The notes: generated from the sequence alone by a model not told the origin. A stretch of DNA of 64,000 nucleotides from Hypomyces perniciosus (GCA_008477525.1 SPDT01000007.1:3038001-3102000), one strand, 5' to 3'. Counted from the first letter of the stretch, positions 35,560 to 47,924 are shown. Program-made: numbers and translations.

Positions 35560-36301
35560 TAAAACCATAGCGATATCAAGCTGCGACTTCCTTTTAACCT
35601 ACGTTGGCATTACACGGCAACATTGGCGCTAGAGGGTAAAATACAGGCTTCTTGGGGGGTTCATGACCGATGGGCATCGGATCTCCATATATGTTATGAA
35701 AGTCAGCGGTGATTCGGGGCACGACAGGGATTTGTGGAAATCAGTAGTAGTAGTATACGAGAAGCCATGGGAATATTTTGGCGCCGGTAGTGTTCCTTTT
35801 TTGCTCTTGGATTCATCGCGGTCTGGAAGGGTTGGGCGACATGGTGTGGTTGGACAAGACAGACACGATTCACGCAACTCACCGTAACAAATGCTTATGA
35901 TACCCGGAAAAAAGGCCGAACCCTCTCTTTGATTCGAATGCTGAAATACTGCCCCCTGTGTGATTCAATCATGTTTATGGAAGTGGTCGTTCGAGAACAC
36001 ATGTAAACCAAAAGTCATGTCGGACCTTCACGGATAGTAGCGGATTCTTCTTTCATGTCTGTATCCATTGTATGATTTTGTATACAAAACAACCCCCCAT
36101 ATTCATCTCGTCGAAAAAGGGGATTGCGGGATATAAGACCAGACATATAATGAAACAAAGAGACAAGAAAAAAGCCGTTGTAATAGACTAATAACCGAAA
36201 CCGCAAAACGCCATAAGCCCTTGGACACATGAACTTTCTCTTCATACAGGCCTTCCCGCCAGCTGGACACAGCTTGGAAACAAACCGTAGACGAGAACTG
36301 T
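35560..36301. other. convergent intergenic region
   Basis: This 742-bp spacer lies between the 3' ends of the PS synthase and Gar1 genes. No coding signal or clear repeat is seen. Confidence 0.5.
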
Positions 36302-37106
36302 TTACCGGCCTCCTCTGCTGAAACCACCGCGTCCCCGGCCACCACCACCGCCTCCTCTGGAGAAGCCTCCGCCAGAGAAGCCGCCGCCGGAGAAACCGCC
36401 GCTGCCGCCACGACCGCCGCGACCGCCGCCCCTCGAGAAACCACCTCCGCCACGGCCACCGCGACCGGGAGGACCTCCCCGTCCACCTCGTCCACCACGC
36501 ATCGCACCGCGGGGACCTCCGCGACCGCCGCCAGCGCGCTTGAGCTTGGGCGCGCCCGGCGGGGGCTTAGGCTTGGGGAGGAACTTGTCGAGGGGCAGGA
36601 GCTTCTCGGGGGCGATGTAGAACTTGTCGCCCTCCTTGAAGCTGGTGGCCTGGATGCCCTCGGAGGGCTTGATGGTGAAGAAGACCTGGTTGATGGGGCC
36701 GAGGACCTCGTCGACTTTGCCGACGGCGGTCTTGTTCTCGAGGAAGATTTGCGCGTTGAAGTGCGGGACCTTGGGGTTGATGGATTCGCAGACCATTTCG
36801 CCCTCGCAGGCGTGCACGAATTTGCCCATTTCTAACTCGTCAAGAATGGATAAATGGTTAGTCGAACGAGCTTTGTCCACACGGCAAGAAGCTGAGTCGA
36901 AACACAAGTAGAACGAAGACAAGGGCCGAGAATCCCCTCAATTAGAGAGGCCCCGTCTTCGCTCGCCAGGAAGACATAGCAAAAAAGAAAGAATCCTTAC
37001 CTAGCACCTCCGATGGGGGGCCCATATCCCTCTGCTGAAATCCTCCACGGCCACCTCGACCGCCACCGCCGCCGCCGCGACCACGAAATCCTCCACGGAA
37101 AGACAT
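36302..37106 (-). CDS. GAR1: H/ACA snoRNP protein Gar1
   Basis: This 211-aa protein is the Gar1 subunit of H/ACA ribonucleoprotein, which guides pseudouridylation of rRNA and snRNA in the nucleolus. Exon 1 is 37106-37001 and exon 2 is 36831-36302. The 169-nt intron ends GAGTTAG, and the join reads [20 protein letters not shown]. The conserved Gar1 core spans about residues 33-120 ([12 protein letters not shown], then [20 protein letters not shown], then [18 protein letters not shown]). It is flanked by an N-terminal RGG/GGR tail (about 30 residues) and a long C-terminal GAR tail (about 80 residues of RGG, GGF and SGGG repeats), which are likely sites of arginine methylation and RNA contact. 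The length matches yeast Gar1 (205 aa). The upstream side has a GC dinucleotide run near 37150-37163. Confidence 0.94.
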
Positions 37107-37853
37107 GATGTTGTAGTAGTTGATTAGATTTAGAAGTCACCAGTCAATTTGGCGCGCGCGCGCGAAAAACCTTCGAGATCGTATGGGTGGGAAAGCCAAT
37201 TGGAGGCGGGTTTGTCGTTCGTAGAGTTGACTTCACGACTCTTTTTTTTTTTTGCCGTGTGAAATTTTCGGACAAGTTGCTTGGTTAAAGGTGAGAGGCT
37301 TGTCTGATTGCAGCGTCTGATTGGGTGATACGGAATAATGTTTTAGCGGTGGGCCGAATGGTGGAGTCAACACCGCGGCGCTTATCCCACAGGAGCACCT
37401 ATTAGAAGCTAAGATCTGATGAATCTATCGCCAGATGCGGGATACATACATAGTACTCGTAACTTCATTCCATAACATGGTGCTACTTTGACATCTACGA
37501 TTATCCGATGATTAAGCATAATGGCAGACTTGACACAAAGACATAATCGTATTTGCTAGGGAGCTCGCTCACCATCCTAGAGAACAAACGAGGGATTTTC
37601 TCTTGGTAATACAATAAGACAAGAAAACATGCACAAGTAAGCGAACGCCGTCCTGTCCTACGCACAGTCGGCCAGTTCCCTCCTTTTTTCATCATTCCTC
37701 CAATACTCTTACACAGGGCCCAAAATGATCAACATGATATCCAATCACATTCTCAGCCTTACATACCCAAGAACTCGGGGAAACGCAGTTAGACAAGGAA
37801 AATATCAAACACACTAAAGAGGAGCCTGATTGGCCTAAAAAGATTGCACCATC
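37107..37853. promoter_or_regulatory. Gar1 upstream region and 3' end of Slm1-like gene
   Basis: This 747-bp spacer contains a GC dinucleotide run (about 37150-37163) and a T run near 37240, both close to the Gar1 start. No gene is seen. Confidence 0.45.
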
Positions 37854-40726
37854 TCATGGATAGCTACCAGGCATGGTTGGGATCGAAAGAGTCGTAGTGC
37901 TATTGGTCCTCTCCTCAATGGTGGGTCGTATGGTGTCGGTGCCGTCTGCCACAGAAGGTTCAGTCTCGATGCTGTGATCAGCAACATCCTGGCTCGGAAT
38001 AACTTGCAGTCCTTCAATATCTTGTTGGGCCTCGGATCTGGGAATTGCATCTGCATTGATGGCCGTGATGTCGGCATGTCTACCACCTTTGCCACCGGCA
38101 TTGGTGTAATACTCTCCGTTGATTCCGTTTGTGTCGACTTCTCGGGAACCACTGCTGTCAATGATACCGTCCCCATATCCGGTTTCCTGCTCCGAGTCAC
38201 CCAATACCTGCCTCTCACCATCGATCGTATCTGTATTCATGTCTTGATGCTGTTGCGGGAGCATTACTGATGTCATGTAAATCCCGGTCCCACCGCCGAC
38301 GTCTTCATTGTGCGCAGTTAGAGGTTGCTGCAGTGGTTCGCTCGTATATGGGTTGACACCATCAAACTGCGCCTGCTGATGGGCAATGGCTGCCTGCGAA
38401 GGAACGTCGCTCATTTGGATCTGGCCGTTGCTCCCGTATGCCGCGTGGTTTTCGTCTCCCTGTTCGTGATTTTGGGCCGAGTAGGATGTGGTGGCTGTTC
38501 CGGGCAGTGCGGTGGCTGCGGCGATGATCTGGGCATCCGGCGGGTGTTCCTGGCTGGAGCTTACGCTAGATGGCGATTGAGGCACCTGTAAGCCTCGTTG
38601 TGCATTGACTTGGATATCAGATGGGAACCTCCCACCTGGTTGAGATCGCCGGGACACCAGATCTGGTCGCGGGACGGGATTGACGTCTTCTTCGGTTGCG
38701 GTAAAAGGCTCTTCGTCTTCCTCATCGAGACCATCGCTACTGGCAGAACGTCGTGATGATCGGCTCAGGCTCCTCCGTGAGTGCGTTCGTACAAATTCGG
38801 TCCGTTCCTCGGGTGATTTCTCCGTCAATGCTTTGATATCCTCGTACCAGGCCATCATGGTATCATGGCTCTCGGCTCGGAACACCCAAGTGTGCCCTCG
38901 GTGCATCGCTCCCGTCTGTCGTCCTTTCAGGATAAATTTGTTTGACGAATCTCCCTCATCCGAGCGTGATCCTAGCTTCTGTTCTGGCAGGTATAGAGAC
39001 ATGACAGGGGCTTGCGCCTTGTCTGCCGACTTGAATTCGTGAAGGTGAGTTGTAGAAAGTACATACCTAATGGTTCAGTGAGCCAATTTTCATAAAATAA
39101 GAGACACGTTGTGTTTGATGGACGCCTGACGGGAAAACTTACCATCCTGCAGTGTAACTCTTGAGATACTTGCTCTTGCGCTCTAGGAGCCCGGCACGGA
39201 TCTCTTGAGCGGAGATGTGGTCCTGTCCCGGGTAATGGATCTGCTCGGGAGACCGTAGAGGGATGGCAGGGTCTACGACCCGATCGTCATGCGTCACGAA
39301 GTGAATCCATTCCTGGTCCTTGGGCATAGATATCGGTCCGTCACGAAGTTCTCCAATAACACCATATGCGTTATCTGCCTCCCGCTTGAGTATACCTGCG
39401 TAGGCATTGTAGGCCTTTTGTATCTCGCCAACGATGATGGACTCCAGCTCACGGCCCGAACCCTCGAGATTGAGATGCGCCTGTGTGGAAAGCTAGTTAG
39501 CGGATATCCATACCATATTCGGCCAAGAGAAATAGAGCAGCATCAAAACAGGTGTGCTCCTCACCTGGTGCAAGTAGTTCTCCTCATCGAGCTGGCGTTC
39601 GATCTGACGATCAACGGCCAGCCGAAGCAGGTACGGATCTTGCTTGCCAGTCGTCGAAGACGCATCCGCCTCGTTCTTTTCCAATACATCGGCCAAGGCT
39701 CGGACAGCCTTGGCAGTAGCGTCCATTTCCTTGTCGACGGAGTTCTTGAAATCGCCTGAGAGATGTTTGATCTCTTTGATTTTTTGTTGTAGATCGCTCC
39801 GTAAGCCAGTGAGGGCTAGAATGACATCTTCTTCGATTTCTTTGGCCTTGTTGGCTTCGAGGATGGCGGCTTTGGTATAGTTTCGGAGGAACTGGATGGC
39901 ATCATCAATGCCGGCCGTTCTAAGGAAGGCAGATGGGGTGGAGATGTTGTTGGCAACATTCGCGAGCTTGGCGAGGGACTTGGATCTCTGTTCGTAATGA
40001 GATTGAATCTCGCGATAGTATGTGATGAGGTCTTTGAGTATCTTTCTCCAACCTATTGCAGAGGTCAGGGGTCAGTTCTACTTGAGTGCCACATGGCGGG
40101 ATGCTGGAAAGAGGCCACATACTCTGAAACCTGTTGACAAGGACTTCGGTTGGGGAACCATTGGTGGGAACAGGGCAGTAGAATGCGCTGTGTAATTCAT
40201 CAGGGTCCAAGGCGGATTGGAGCGCGAGGCTCTTGACACTGCCAGCTCTCGAAAGGCTGCGGCGGCTGCTAGATCGCCCCAAGCTGCTGGCGCGGCGTAT
40301 CGAGGCCTTTTTCTTGAGAGTGTTGCCCCTCACAGGCAGATTTTGGTCGTCGCCAGCGGCATAGCTATTAACAGAGTTGGACCGCTGCATGGCAGCAGCA
40401 GAGCCGGACACAGAGCCGGAACCGGGGCCACGGCGACCGTCAAGAATGGAGCTTCCGCGCTGGCTGGCGTCCCACTCCTCTGTGAAACGACTGGGCAGAG
40501 GGCTCTTCTGGCGCTGGGGGGACGGAGTATGTGGGTTCTTCGTGTCGAAAGGGTTGGATTGAGGTTGGTAGGAAAGCGGTCGTCGCTGCTTCTGGAGGAG
40601 CGCGCTATGCTGCGACAGCAACTGCTGCTGCTGCTGCTGCTGCTGCTGAGAACTGAACCTAATAGAGGCAGAATTGGAATCAGAGGAGCGATGCGACAAA
40701 GTCTGGGGTTGAGGTGGCATATCCAT
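37854..40726 (-). CDS. Slm1/Slm2-like PH-domain protein (TORC2 effector type)
   Basis: This is an 880-aa protein. Exons are 40726-40123, 40052-39565, 39480-39143 and 39066-37854; phases agree. In yeast, Slm1/2 bind PI(4,5)P2 and eisosomes and activate Ypk1 through TORC2. Residues 1-190 are low-complexity with a nine-codon CAG run (poly-Gln, 40622-40648) and basic Ser-rich segments (RRASSLGRSSSRRSLSR). Residues about 190-440 form a helical F-BAR-like region (SWRKILKDLITYYREIQSHYEQ, split here for length). The PH domain spans about 455-570: GLLERKSKYLKSYTAGWYVL, HEFKSADK, KFILKGRQTG, HTWVFRAESHDTMMAWYEDI. The tail (about 310 aa) is acidic and disordered. The first in-frame ATG of two close ones is taken as the start. 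A TACGGAGTA copy lies 124 bases upstream (40850). Slm identity is inferred from the F-BAR plus PH order. Confidence 0.86.
40622..40648 (-). repeat. CAG trinucleotide run encoding poly-Gln
   Basis: Nine perfect CTG units on the plus strand read as CAG codons near the N-terminus of the Slm1-like protein. This is a likely site of length variation between strains. Confidence 0.85.
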
Positions 40727-42625
40727 GGCGGAGGTGGCGCGACTAAAGGGCAGCGCAAGGTAATAAATGCAGGCCAGCCCGCAAGGTTTGGCCGCGCACG
40801 AGCTAAACGAGATGGCACTGTTTCCCTCGCGTGACGAAGCCGGCAATCGTACGGAGTAGTGATGTACAAATGTCGAAGAGAGAAAGGATGGGCAGAGAGT
40901 GTGTGCGAGATGGCAAGGTGGGGAGGGGGTGAAAGAGGGAATAAGCCAAAAGGTCAGCGCCAATTGCTGGACTTGACGCAATGCCACGACCACAAGTGAG
41001 ACTTGGCCAAGTGCAGCCCAACAGCACCGCGTGCCGAAAGTTGACGGACGAAGAGGGGAGAAGAAAAATCCAGTTAAAATTATGGAATGGCGTCAATGAG
41101 GCAAACAAGACAAAGTTCTCGACTTCGTTGTTAGCAATTGATGCTCTCTCTTTGCGCTGAGGAGGAAGCGCAGTTCTCTGCAATATTTCTTTGTGTAATT
41201 AAGATTATCGTCGCCAGTTTGGTTGCACGGGAGACGACTCGTCCGAGAGTATCTTCATGTACTTCGTACCTCCGTACCTCTAGACTCCACCAAGTACTCG
41301 TCGCTACTGACGGGGATCTAGCGCTTTCTACTCCGTAGGAAAAAATCAAATCGAAGCACAGCTCCATGAGAAAGGAAGCTTCTGTCTGCTCTACTCTGTC
41401 TGTTTCTATTGTTAGGCGGTGCGCATCGCCCAAGTTGGAGCTGCAATGACACCTGCATTGGATACTCCCTTGCTGCGTTCGGTTCGTCCTTTGACTTTGA
41501 CAGTAGTACATGGGGGTACCCTGATGAGCATCCTTCGTTGCCGGGCAATGACGTATGTCACCTCCAACCAGCTCCCGAGTCTCCACCCTCGATCACACCC
41601 ACTGACAGAGTAACTTTCAAGAATCATGGTATCGTCCCCGAGTTTTAATGGACATCATCGCGTGCAGGGATGCTCTCACTTGCAAACATAGGCTGTTTCA
41701 CCGCGGACTTCTATGTAAGTGCCCGTGCTGCCTTGATTTGGTGATAATGGATCCTCTGTACTCCGTACTCGGACCAATGCAATGGACTGCAACTTGCACA
41801 GCCTTGGGATCATGAACGGAACTGAATCTTTCCGTCCTTGTACTCGGCCAGTCCGATCTAAATCGTTCTTTGCCGCTGACTCGCATCGTCGCCATTGGCT
41901 TCTCTTGGAAGCTCTAATGCTAGACATAACGTCATTCGCCGTCCCATCTATAATATCTACACCCCCAAGACCCCACATCAAATACTAGTACGAGTATGTA
42001 CTGGTACTCGTACTCCGTACATAGGTACGTTTTGACACCGTGCATGGACAGTAAATTACCAAGTACAGGATACAAGAGCTGCCGTACGACTTCAACCGCA
42101 TCCGGCGTGCCTAAACTGTTAACCGCTTCTTCACCATGTCTCACAGTCCAGGATATCTGAGTGGGAGCCTTGGTATTATTTGGATTAATTACCAACATTA
42201 CCACTCTGAATTCTTCCACAACCAATGGCTCAGTAAGAAGACTCCATAGGTCTTTTGTCTTGTGCCAAGTGTCTTACGTGCCCCGTCAAGCTTCTCAGTA
42301 GCAAAACTCAATAATACTTATCAGTTGTGTGCAGTGCGGACAACTCCGTTCTGTTGAGCGAAAAATATGGCTTGCTTAGAGAATGGATCTACGCCGACCC
42401 AAATCAACCGTTCAAAAGAAATGCTTCCCCATATGCCTACTCCAAACTCCGCAAGACCGTTGAGCGACTGTATCCCGGCCATTCTATCAACCATGGACGA
42501 CGATATCACCAACGCTAGCATGTGAACCCTCCGCGGAAGGTTCTTCCCATATGTATTGCTCCCGAAATGTCCTGTTCAAACAATAATGCAACAATTCAAC
42601 ATAATGCTGGAGACGCCCATGAAAC
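40727..42625. other. gene-free region with several TACGGAGTA motifs
   Basis: This 1.9-kb stretch lies between the Slm1-like start and the 3' end of the Ldb17-like gene. It contains exact motif copies at 40850, 41329, 41759 and 42011, the last within nested GTAC palindromes (41985-42022). No coding sequence is supported on either strand. Confidence 0.5.
41985..42022. repeat. nested GTAC/TACTCCGTA palindromic cluster
   Basis: The sequence alternates ACTAGTACGAGTA and TGGTACTCGTACTCCGTAC, which pair with each other. It contains one exact 9-mer at 42011-42019. Confidence 0.7.
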
Positions 42626-44277
42626 CTATTCCGGCACTCCTTGAACGGGGCTGACTGGTGACGTTGCCACCTCCTTAGGCTTCCCCCCTCGTCTGGGAGG
42701 CGGCGCCTTGGGTGGTATCTTCTTCGCTGTCGCACTGCCGTTCAAATGGACTGTTGTCTGCGAAAAGGGGACTCCATGCCTGTGTTTGGGCACCGCTGGC
42801 AGAGGTTTCTTACCACTGCGAGTCACTCCTGTCTTTGTCACCTCTCTTGCCGCAATAATCTTGCCATTCACGCTGCCATTCCCGACTGTCACCCCACCGT
42901 TTCGGCTCGGTGTCTGCACACCTGGTTTCTCCATGACTGCGGCAACATCACTGACGCTGATGCTACTCGCTGATTGCGTTGGTAAAAGGCTAATTCCGAG
43001 CAGCTTTCGAGCCACCTCAGCCTGTCCTGACACCTCCTTGCATGATTCCTCCTCTTCCTCAAGCCATTTAACCTTAGCTACCCGATCGACGAGCCGTAGT
43101 GTCGTCTCATCGGCAGGGGCGAAGTGGGCATTTTGCGAGCCTCGCAATATTGTGAGCAATCGAAGGACCTCGTCTCTTTTGTAGTGAGGTGGTTGATTCA
43201 GTTGTGTATAAGCCAACAAGGGGTAAAGAACTCGCAGGTACGTATGCCGGAGAGCCATCCTCTCGTCGGGAAGGTCCATCAGGTTTCGAATGATGACGTC
43301 CAATAATACCCGTAGATCGTTCGTGTAAAAGTATTCGTACGTCGCTCTGGTGGTGAAGAGTAGATACAGAAGCTTGAGGATGAGCAACTGGAGAGACGTC
43401 TCAGTTTCTCGATTCAGAAGCAGAATAATGTTCTCCCCAAACGTTCGGAACAGTGGTCCATGGAGACTAAGACATTTGACGATTCGGTTTGTCAGTGGCT
43501 CCGGCAAAGACACAGGATTCGTAACGGAGTCGGTGGATGCGAGCATGTATTGCTCGTTCAGGACGAGCTGCGTTTGTTAGCACTATACAATATTGATGAG
43601 CGGCCAAGCAAGCAATACGCACCAGTACCCTAATTGTTGGGTAGTGGTATGGGTCGTGGGCATCATTGGATACACCTTCAATGATGCTGAAAAGGGTATG
43701 GATAAAATCATCCTTAACCAAGGCAAGGTCATGCGCCTTGAGCCTCTCGATGCGTGACATCTCGTACATCAGCTGGAGCAAAAACCTGTGCAGGCGTGGA
43801 TCGTCGTCCTTTTGACGGCCACTGATCAGTTCCAGCAGTCGCGGGAAGCAAGCCTCGGCAATCATGCGCGGAAAGGTCGATTCATCGTGGTGTCCGTCGA
43901 GGAGGAGCAAGCACACTATGGCATGGAGCGGCCCAGCCTCGTCCTCCTGCAGCAGACTGTGGATGATCTGGGTGCGGACGTAATCCTTGTTCTCCTGAAA
44001 TATCTTGCTATCCAGCAGCATCTGGGCACACATCAGAACCTCTTCATGGGACTCGGGCAGCCGATGGCGGAGTTTCGTCGTGAGGTCCAGCCAGGTGCGG
44101 AGGGCATCGTCAATCGATTCGTGGTTGTCGCATTGCGCAGAGATGCAGCTTTCGAGTTCTGTCATGGTGTCAACTCATGGACAATTCCTGTCCATCACCT
44201 TGCAGGTCTGTCAACCAACCAGCCCATAGTTGCTCCTCGTCCTTGGGAGAGAACGAAGTCTCATCGATATCCGCCAT
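42626..44277 (-). CDS. Ldb17/Dip1/SPIN90-like actin regulator
   Basis: This is a 518-aa protein. Exon 1 is 44277-44199 ([20 protein letters not shown]...), exon 2 is 44158-43623 and exon 3 is 43567-42626. The first intron is only 41 nt, with a TTGAC branch site and CAG end. Without it the first exon hits a stop within 11 codons, and the join [16 protein letters not shown] fits the family. SPIN90/Ldb17/Dip1 proteins activate Arp2/3 to make linear seed filaments at endocytic patches. The helical repeat region covers about residues 25-380 ([67 protein letters not shown]). The C-terminus is disordered with proline-rich SH3 ligands ([25 protein letters not shown]), as in yeast Ldb17. Confidence 0.85.
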
Positions 44278-45105
44278 GGCTGCCAGGTCCGGGGCTGCGT
44301 GGCAGCGAACGCATCTGGACGCGCGCAATAGTCGACAGGAGTTTATGAGCGCAATGGAATAAGAGGGGTTGCAGGAAGAAGGCTGGGAAGTGAATGCGTA
44401 AACGCTCACAAAGCAAGTAGTAGCAGCCCCAGCAGGGCCAGGTAGGCATTGGAGATGCAGTGCATTGCTCAATGGATATGTGGGGTAATAAAGCCGGTTG
44501 ACAAAGTATACGAAGTAGTGAGATGTCACTACTCCAAAGTAAAACAGGAACAGACGTCTAAAGGTACTTGGCGCTAAATTGATACTCCTAAGGTATTATC
44601 TAAGGTATTATCTAGGAAGGTTCTTATTTCCGTTCTATGCCACAAAAACTGATCATCAGGTACGAAGTACGGAGTACTAGTAATGAATTCGGTTTGAAAA
44701 CGTCACTGAACGAACGCGATGGAGCTATTCTGCGTCGAAAAAAAATAAAAATTCAGGGCAGAGGTGCTGCAATGCTGCGTCTCCCCGCTGTGCATACCTT
44801 ACCTACATAAACATGCGGTTTACAATTATTAGCTAGAGGCCTATTGCCTCGCATGACACCGCATTGGCCAAGGAGCAGCCTGCAGACCCCTGGACGGGAC
44901 CATATCGTTGATATTCTTCGTGTTCTCTCGTCTCTACAGCTACTTGGAATGTATTAGGGGGTATTATTTTCATGTCATAAATCCAGTTCATCACCGCCAT
45001 TGGCCTCTTGATGCACACCATCCACCGCGCCAAACGCCAAATTACACAAGTCAACAGAGTAAGGCCGACCAGGCAGACAGGACAGGCTTGGCCGGGGATC
45101 CCACC
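44278..45105. other. intergenic region
   Basis: This 828-bp region holds the Ldb17-like upstream side and the PDAT 3' side. It includes a tandem pair of GGTATTATCTA near 44592-44615 and a TACGGAGTA copy (44668-44676) inside a GTACGAAGTACGGAGTAC run. No gene is visible. Confidence 0.5.
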
Positions 45106-46992
45106 CTATAAAGTCCCCCGTCCATCCTCGTCATCGTAAACCTTGACCTTGGCAGCGTACTCTCGGATGCCGCTGACAACATAGTCCGTAATGGTATCGC
45201 CCTTGCCCGCCGCAACCCTCAGGACGAGCTCATTCAAAGTCTGCCTCCCTAATATGTCGACATGGTCGGCAGTGTTGGGGCCTCCTCGTGGGCTGAATCG
45301 ATCAGGCTCATGCGGCATCTCCACCACTGTAATCTTGGTTCCGGCGGGATTGTACCGCTTCATGTGCCACCCTCGATTGCACATATACCCCGTGCTCAAA
45401 AGGTTGACTGTGCCATCCCCTTCCCCGAGAATTACTCCGTTTTCCACCTCCCCCTCAGTGAAGCCGGTGTCAATCGTAATGTTGAGATTGGTTGTTGTGG
45501 GTTGGTCTGGCGCACGATAGTAATAGGCACGTTCTGTCTGCTTGCCGACACCATAGAAGCAGTATATCTTCAAACTCGGCGCCTTCGGAAGCCTCGTCTC
45601 AAGAGGGTTAACCCACTTTCTAGGGTCATGTTCATTGGCCTCAACTTCTGCCGTAGTGTGGGCTACACCATGAGAATAGCTTCGCTTGATTTGGTCCTTG
45701 TACCAATCCTCAGTTGTGTTAAAAAGATACTCCATAGCGGTGCCAACAGTCAAATTTCGGTTCGGAGTCGTCCAATTCCCCCCAGTCCTAAAATTCAGGA
45801 GAGACCCGTATGAAAGGGTCTGGTTTGGGTGGTCATCCGGCGCACCGCTCAAGTCTCCCCAAACAGCATCACCACCAAGTGGAAGCATAGACGAAATCCC
45901 TGGCATCGCCCTGAACAGCTCTGCTCTCTCTTCCTTGCTCAAGAACTTTTCTAGACCATATATGGCCAAGGCATTAAGCTGGGCTGTATCACGCATTTCA
46001 CCGGATAGGATAGCCGTCAAGTCTTTTACAGCGCCTAACATGCAGCCACTGATGTTGATCCATGAATCAATGTGCCGGTCCACCCAGTCCTGTCCACCGC
46101 GGCCTCCTTGGTCCGACTGGACCCAGTGAAAGAAGTAAAAGGTGACTTGGCTGCCCATGCTGTGGGAGGCCAGCACCACTTTTCTACCCCCAAAAGCGAC
46201 AGCAGTTTCGATGTATGACTTCAATTTCGAAAAGTATTGGTCCCTCACTTCGAGATTGGCATAAGACAGCCTCCAATCATATGCGGCGGTGAATGAATTC
46301 GTGGGATCGTACCCGATGGTTGCCAGATTCTCAAAGATCTTGCTCCATATCCAGTAACCAGTGATGAAGAAGTCGGTTGCGTCAAAGCCCTGGGCTGCGC
46401 GGAGCTTCACCCCTGGCGGATCCAGGCCAGTTCGCTTGTCTAGCATGATGTGCTTCTTCCAAACATCCTTGTCGAGAACCAGCGCCCTCATCATTGTCCA
46501 GCTTCCCCACAACCTTTTCCTGAAGTAGGGCCTCGAGATGTTGGCGGTCCCCCACGATTCGAGCCCAGTTGATATGACGCCGGGAACCATGACCATGGGA
46601 TGATGGGCTTCCAACCCTTCGGCGCGAGCTTTGAGGCCCACAGAGAAGGAGTCGTATGTATTGGTGACATCGCGCTCCCCTTGAACCAAGTCCCGCATAT
46701 CCTTGATCAAGCCGGCTGGTATGACATCGAGCAAGCTGTCCATGGTCAGATCTCCAAACTCGGGGAAGTCTATCAGATCGTTTGTTTTGGCAAAGAAGCC
46801 GGCCGCGAAAAGGCCGCAAAGGCTACCCAACAAGAATATGAAAGTGTTGCGACGCTTGCGCGTCTTGGGACTGCGTTCGATGACATGGACGTGGGTTGTG
46901 GGCTGTATTGGCGGGGAGTCTTCCTTCGAGGCATCGTCGGTTTCGGCGGGGCGAGTCTCCGGGGGGATTCGACGTCGAAGAGTTGTCGCCAT
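45106..46992 (-). CDS. phospholipid:diacylglycerol acyltransferase (Lro1/PDAT)
   Basis: This intronless gene encodes 628 aa, close to yeast Lro1 (661 aa). The enzyme moves an acyl group from a phospholipid to diacylglycerol to make triacylglycerol and works at the ER and nuclear envelope. The N-terminus is cytosolic and basic (SPKTRKRR), followed by one membrane anchor at about residues 49-67 (TFIFLLGSLCGLFAAGFFA). The LCAT-like alpha/beta-hydrolase domain follows: PMVMVPGVISTGLESWG with the lid region after it, YDWRLSYANLE, the nucleophile elbow ASHSMGS with Ser278, and the late acid and histidine regions (GDGTVNLLSTGYMC and NTADHVDILGR). Several N-glycosylation sequons lie on the lumenal side. 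Together with the PS synthase 10 kb away it touches phospholipid and storage lipid balance, but nothing suggests co-regulation. Confidence 0.93.
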   Translation of the reverse strand: MATTLRRRIPPETRPAETDDASKEDSPPIQPTTHVHVIERSPKTRKRRNTFIFLLGSLCGLFAAGFFAKTNDLIDFPEFGDLTMDSLLDVIPAGLIKDMRDLVQGERDVTNTYDSFSVGLKARAEGLEAHHPMVMVPGVISTGLESWGTANISRPYFRKRLWGSWTMMRALVLDKDVWKKHIMLDKRTGLDPPGVKLRAAQGFDATDFFITGYWIWSKIFENLATIGYDPTNSFTAAYDWRLSYANLEVRDQYFSKLKSYIETAVAFGGRKVVLASHSMGSQVTFYFFHWVQSDQGGRGGQDWVDRHIDSWINISGCMLGAVKDLTAILSGEMRDTAQLNALAIYGLEKFLSKEERAELFRAMPGISSMLPLGGDAVWGDLSGAPDDHPNQTLSYGSLLNFRTGGNWTTPNRNLTVGTAMEYLFNTTEDWYKDQIKRSYSHGVAHTTAEVEANEHDPRKWVNPLETRLPKAPSLKIYCFYGVGKQTERAYYYRAPDQPTTTNLNITIDTGFTEGEVENGVILGEGDGTVNLLSTGYMCNRGWHMKRYNPAGTKITVVEMPHEPDRFSPRGGPNTADHVDILGRQTLNELVLRVAAGKGDTITDYVVSGIREYAAKVKVYDDEDGRGTL

Positions 46993-47924
46993 GATGCAAG
47001 CAATAGGGAGGGAGCAATTCTCGCCAGCACGAGGATCCGGCGTGCCTGGGAGGCGGCGGCAGACGGCTGATAGCCGTATATCGTGGACTTGCCTGCGTAT
47101 GTACTATCGGGGTTTTCGGATGAAAAGCGGCGATGAGGGAAAAGGCTTGCAGGGGTGTTAATGGACCATTAGACAGACACTTTCGGATCTTGCGATGGAT
47201 GAAATACTAATGGAATAAGAATGTTTGGGATGAGGGGATTTGGATCAATTAGATACTAGCAGCGAAGCGGTTGACGTCAACGCCCAATACCAGTAGTCGC
47301 TAAGGCAATGATGACCTGGAACACGAGCAGTGATTCCCCTTTTTAGTGGTTGTAAAGTATAATAAACGACAACTCCTCGAAAATGCCCCTTGGATGATGC
47401 GTGAAAAAAAAAACAGATGCAGAGCTGGACGCCAGGTTGAGATGCTAGCAAGCCATTGGCCACTACCGAGTACCTGGCTGTCAAAACCTCACAAGCCGTT
47501 GGTTTCGTTTTTCAAGCCTTGTGGTGGTCGATCATGATCTGGCCAAGCAGCCTACAGGGCTGGAATGGTGAATCTGAAGGGCGCCCGCATTGACATGTGA
47601 TTGTCACGCGACGAGTGTTTCTAGGGTTGCTTAGTAGTAGTACCTAGTAGTACGGAGTAGTTAGTCATACCATGAGTTAATATTGTGCAGCCTTCTCAGG
47701 CGCTCCGTATTCGTATACTAATGTGTTCTTATAGCCCCAGGACCTTGCCAATGCTAACAATCATACTTGACCAGACGGTGCTCTTGTCCTTTCACTGACT
47801 CACAAAGTTTGGGGCTCAGCCATCAACGGAGAGGGTATGAAATAGACGAAAAAGAACGGCTTTTTTTTTTTCACGTGGTCCGACAAACTCTAGTCATTTT
47901 TACCATAAGCCACGACAAGTCATC
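46993..47924. promoter_or_regulatory. divergent upstream region (PDAT / Naa30)
   Basis: This 932-bp region lies between divergent start codons. It holds one TACGGAGTA copy (47651-47659) next to TAGTAGTAGTAC sequence, an A run near 47405 and a T run near 47861. Confidence 0.5.

Noticed and set aside
40217..40834. 205-codon plus-strand frame opposite the Slm1-like first exon
   Set aside because: It is an antisense shadow that reads the CTG run as poly-Leu and is explained by the minus-strand gene.
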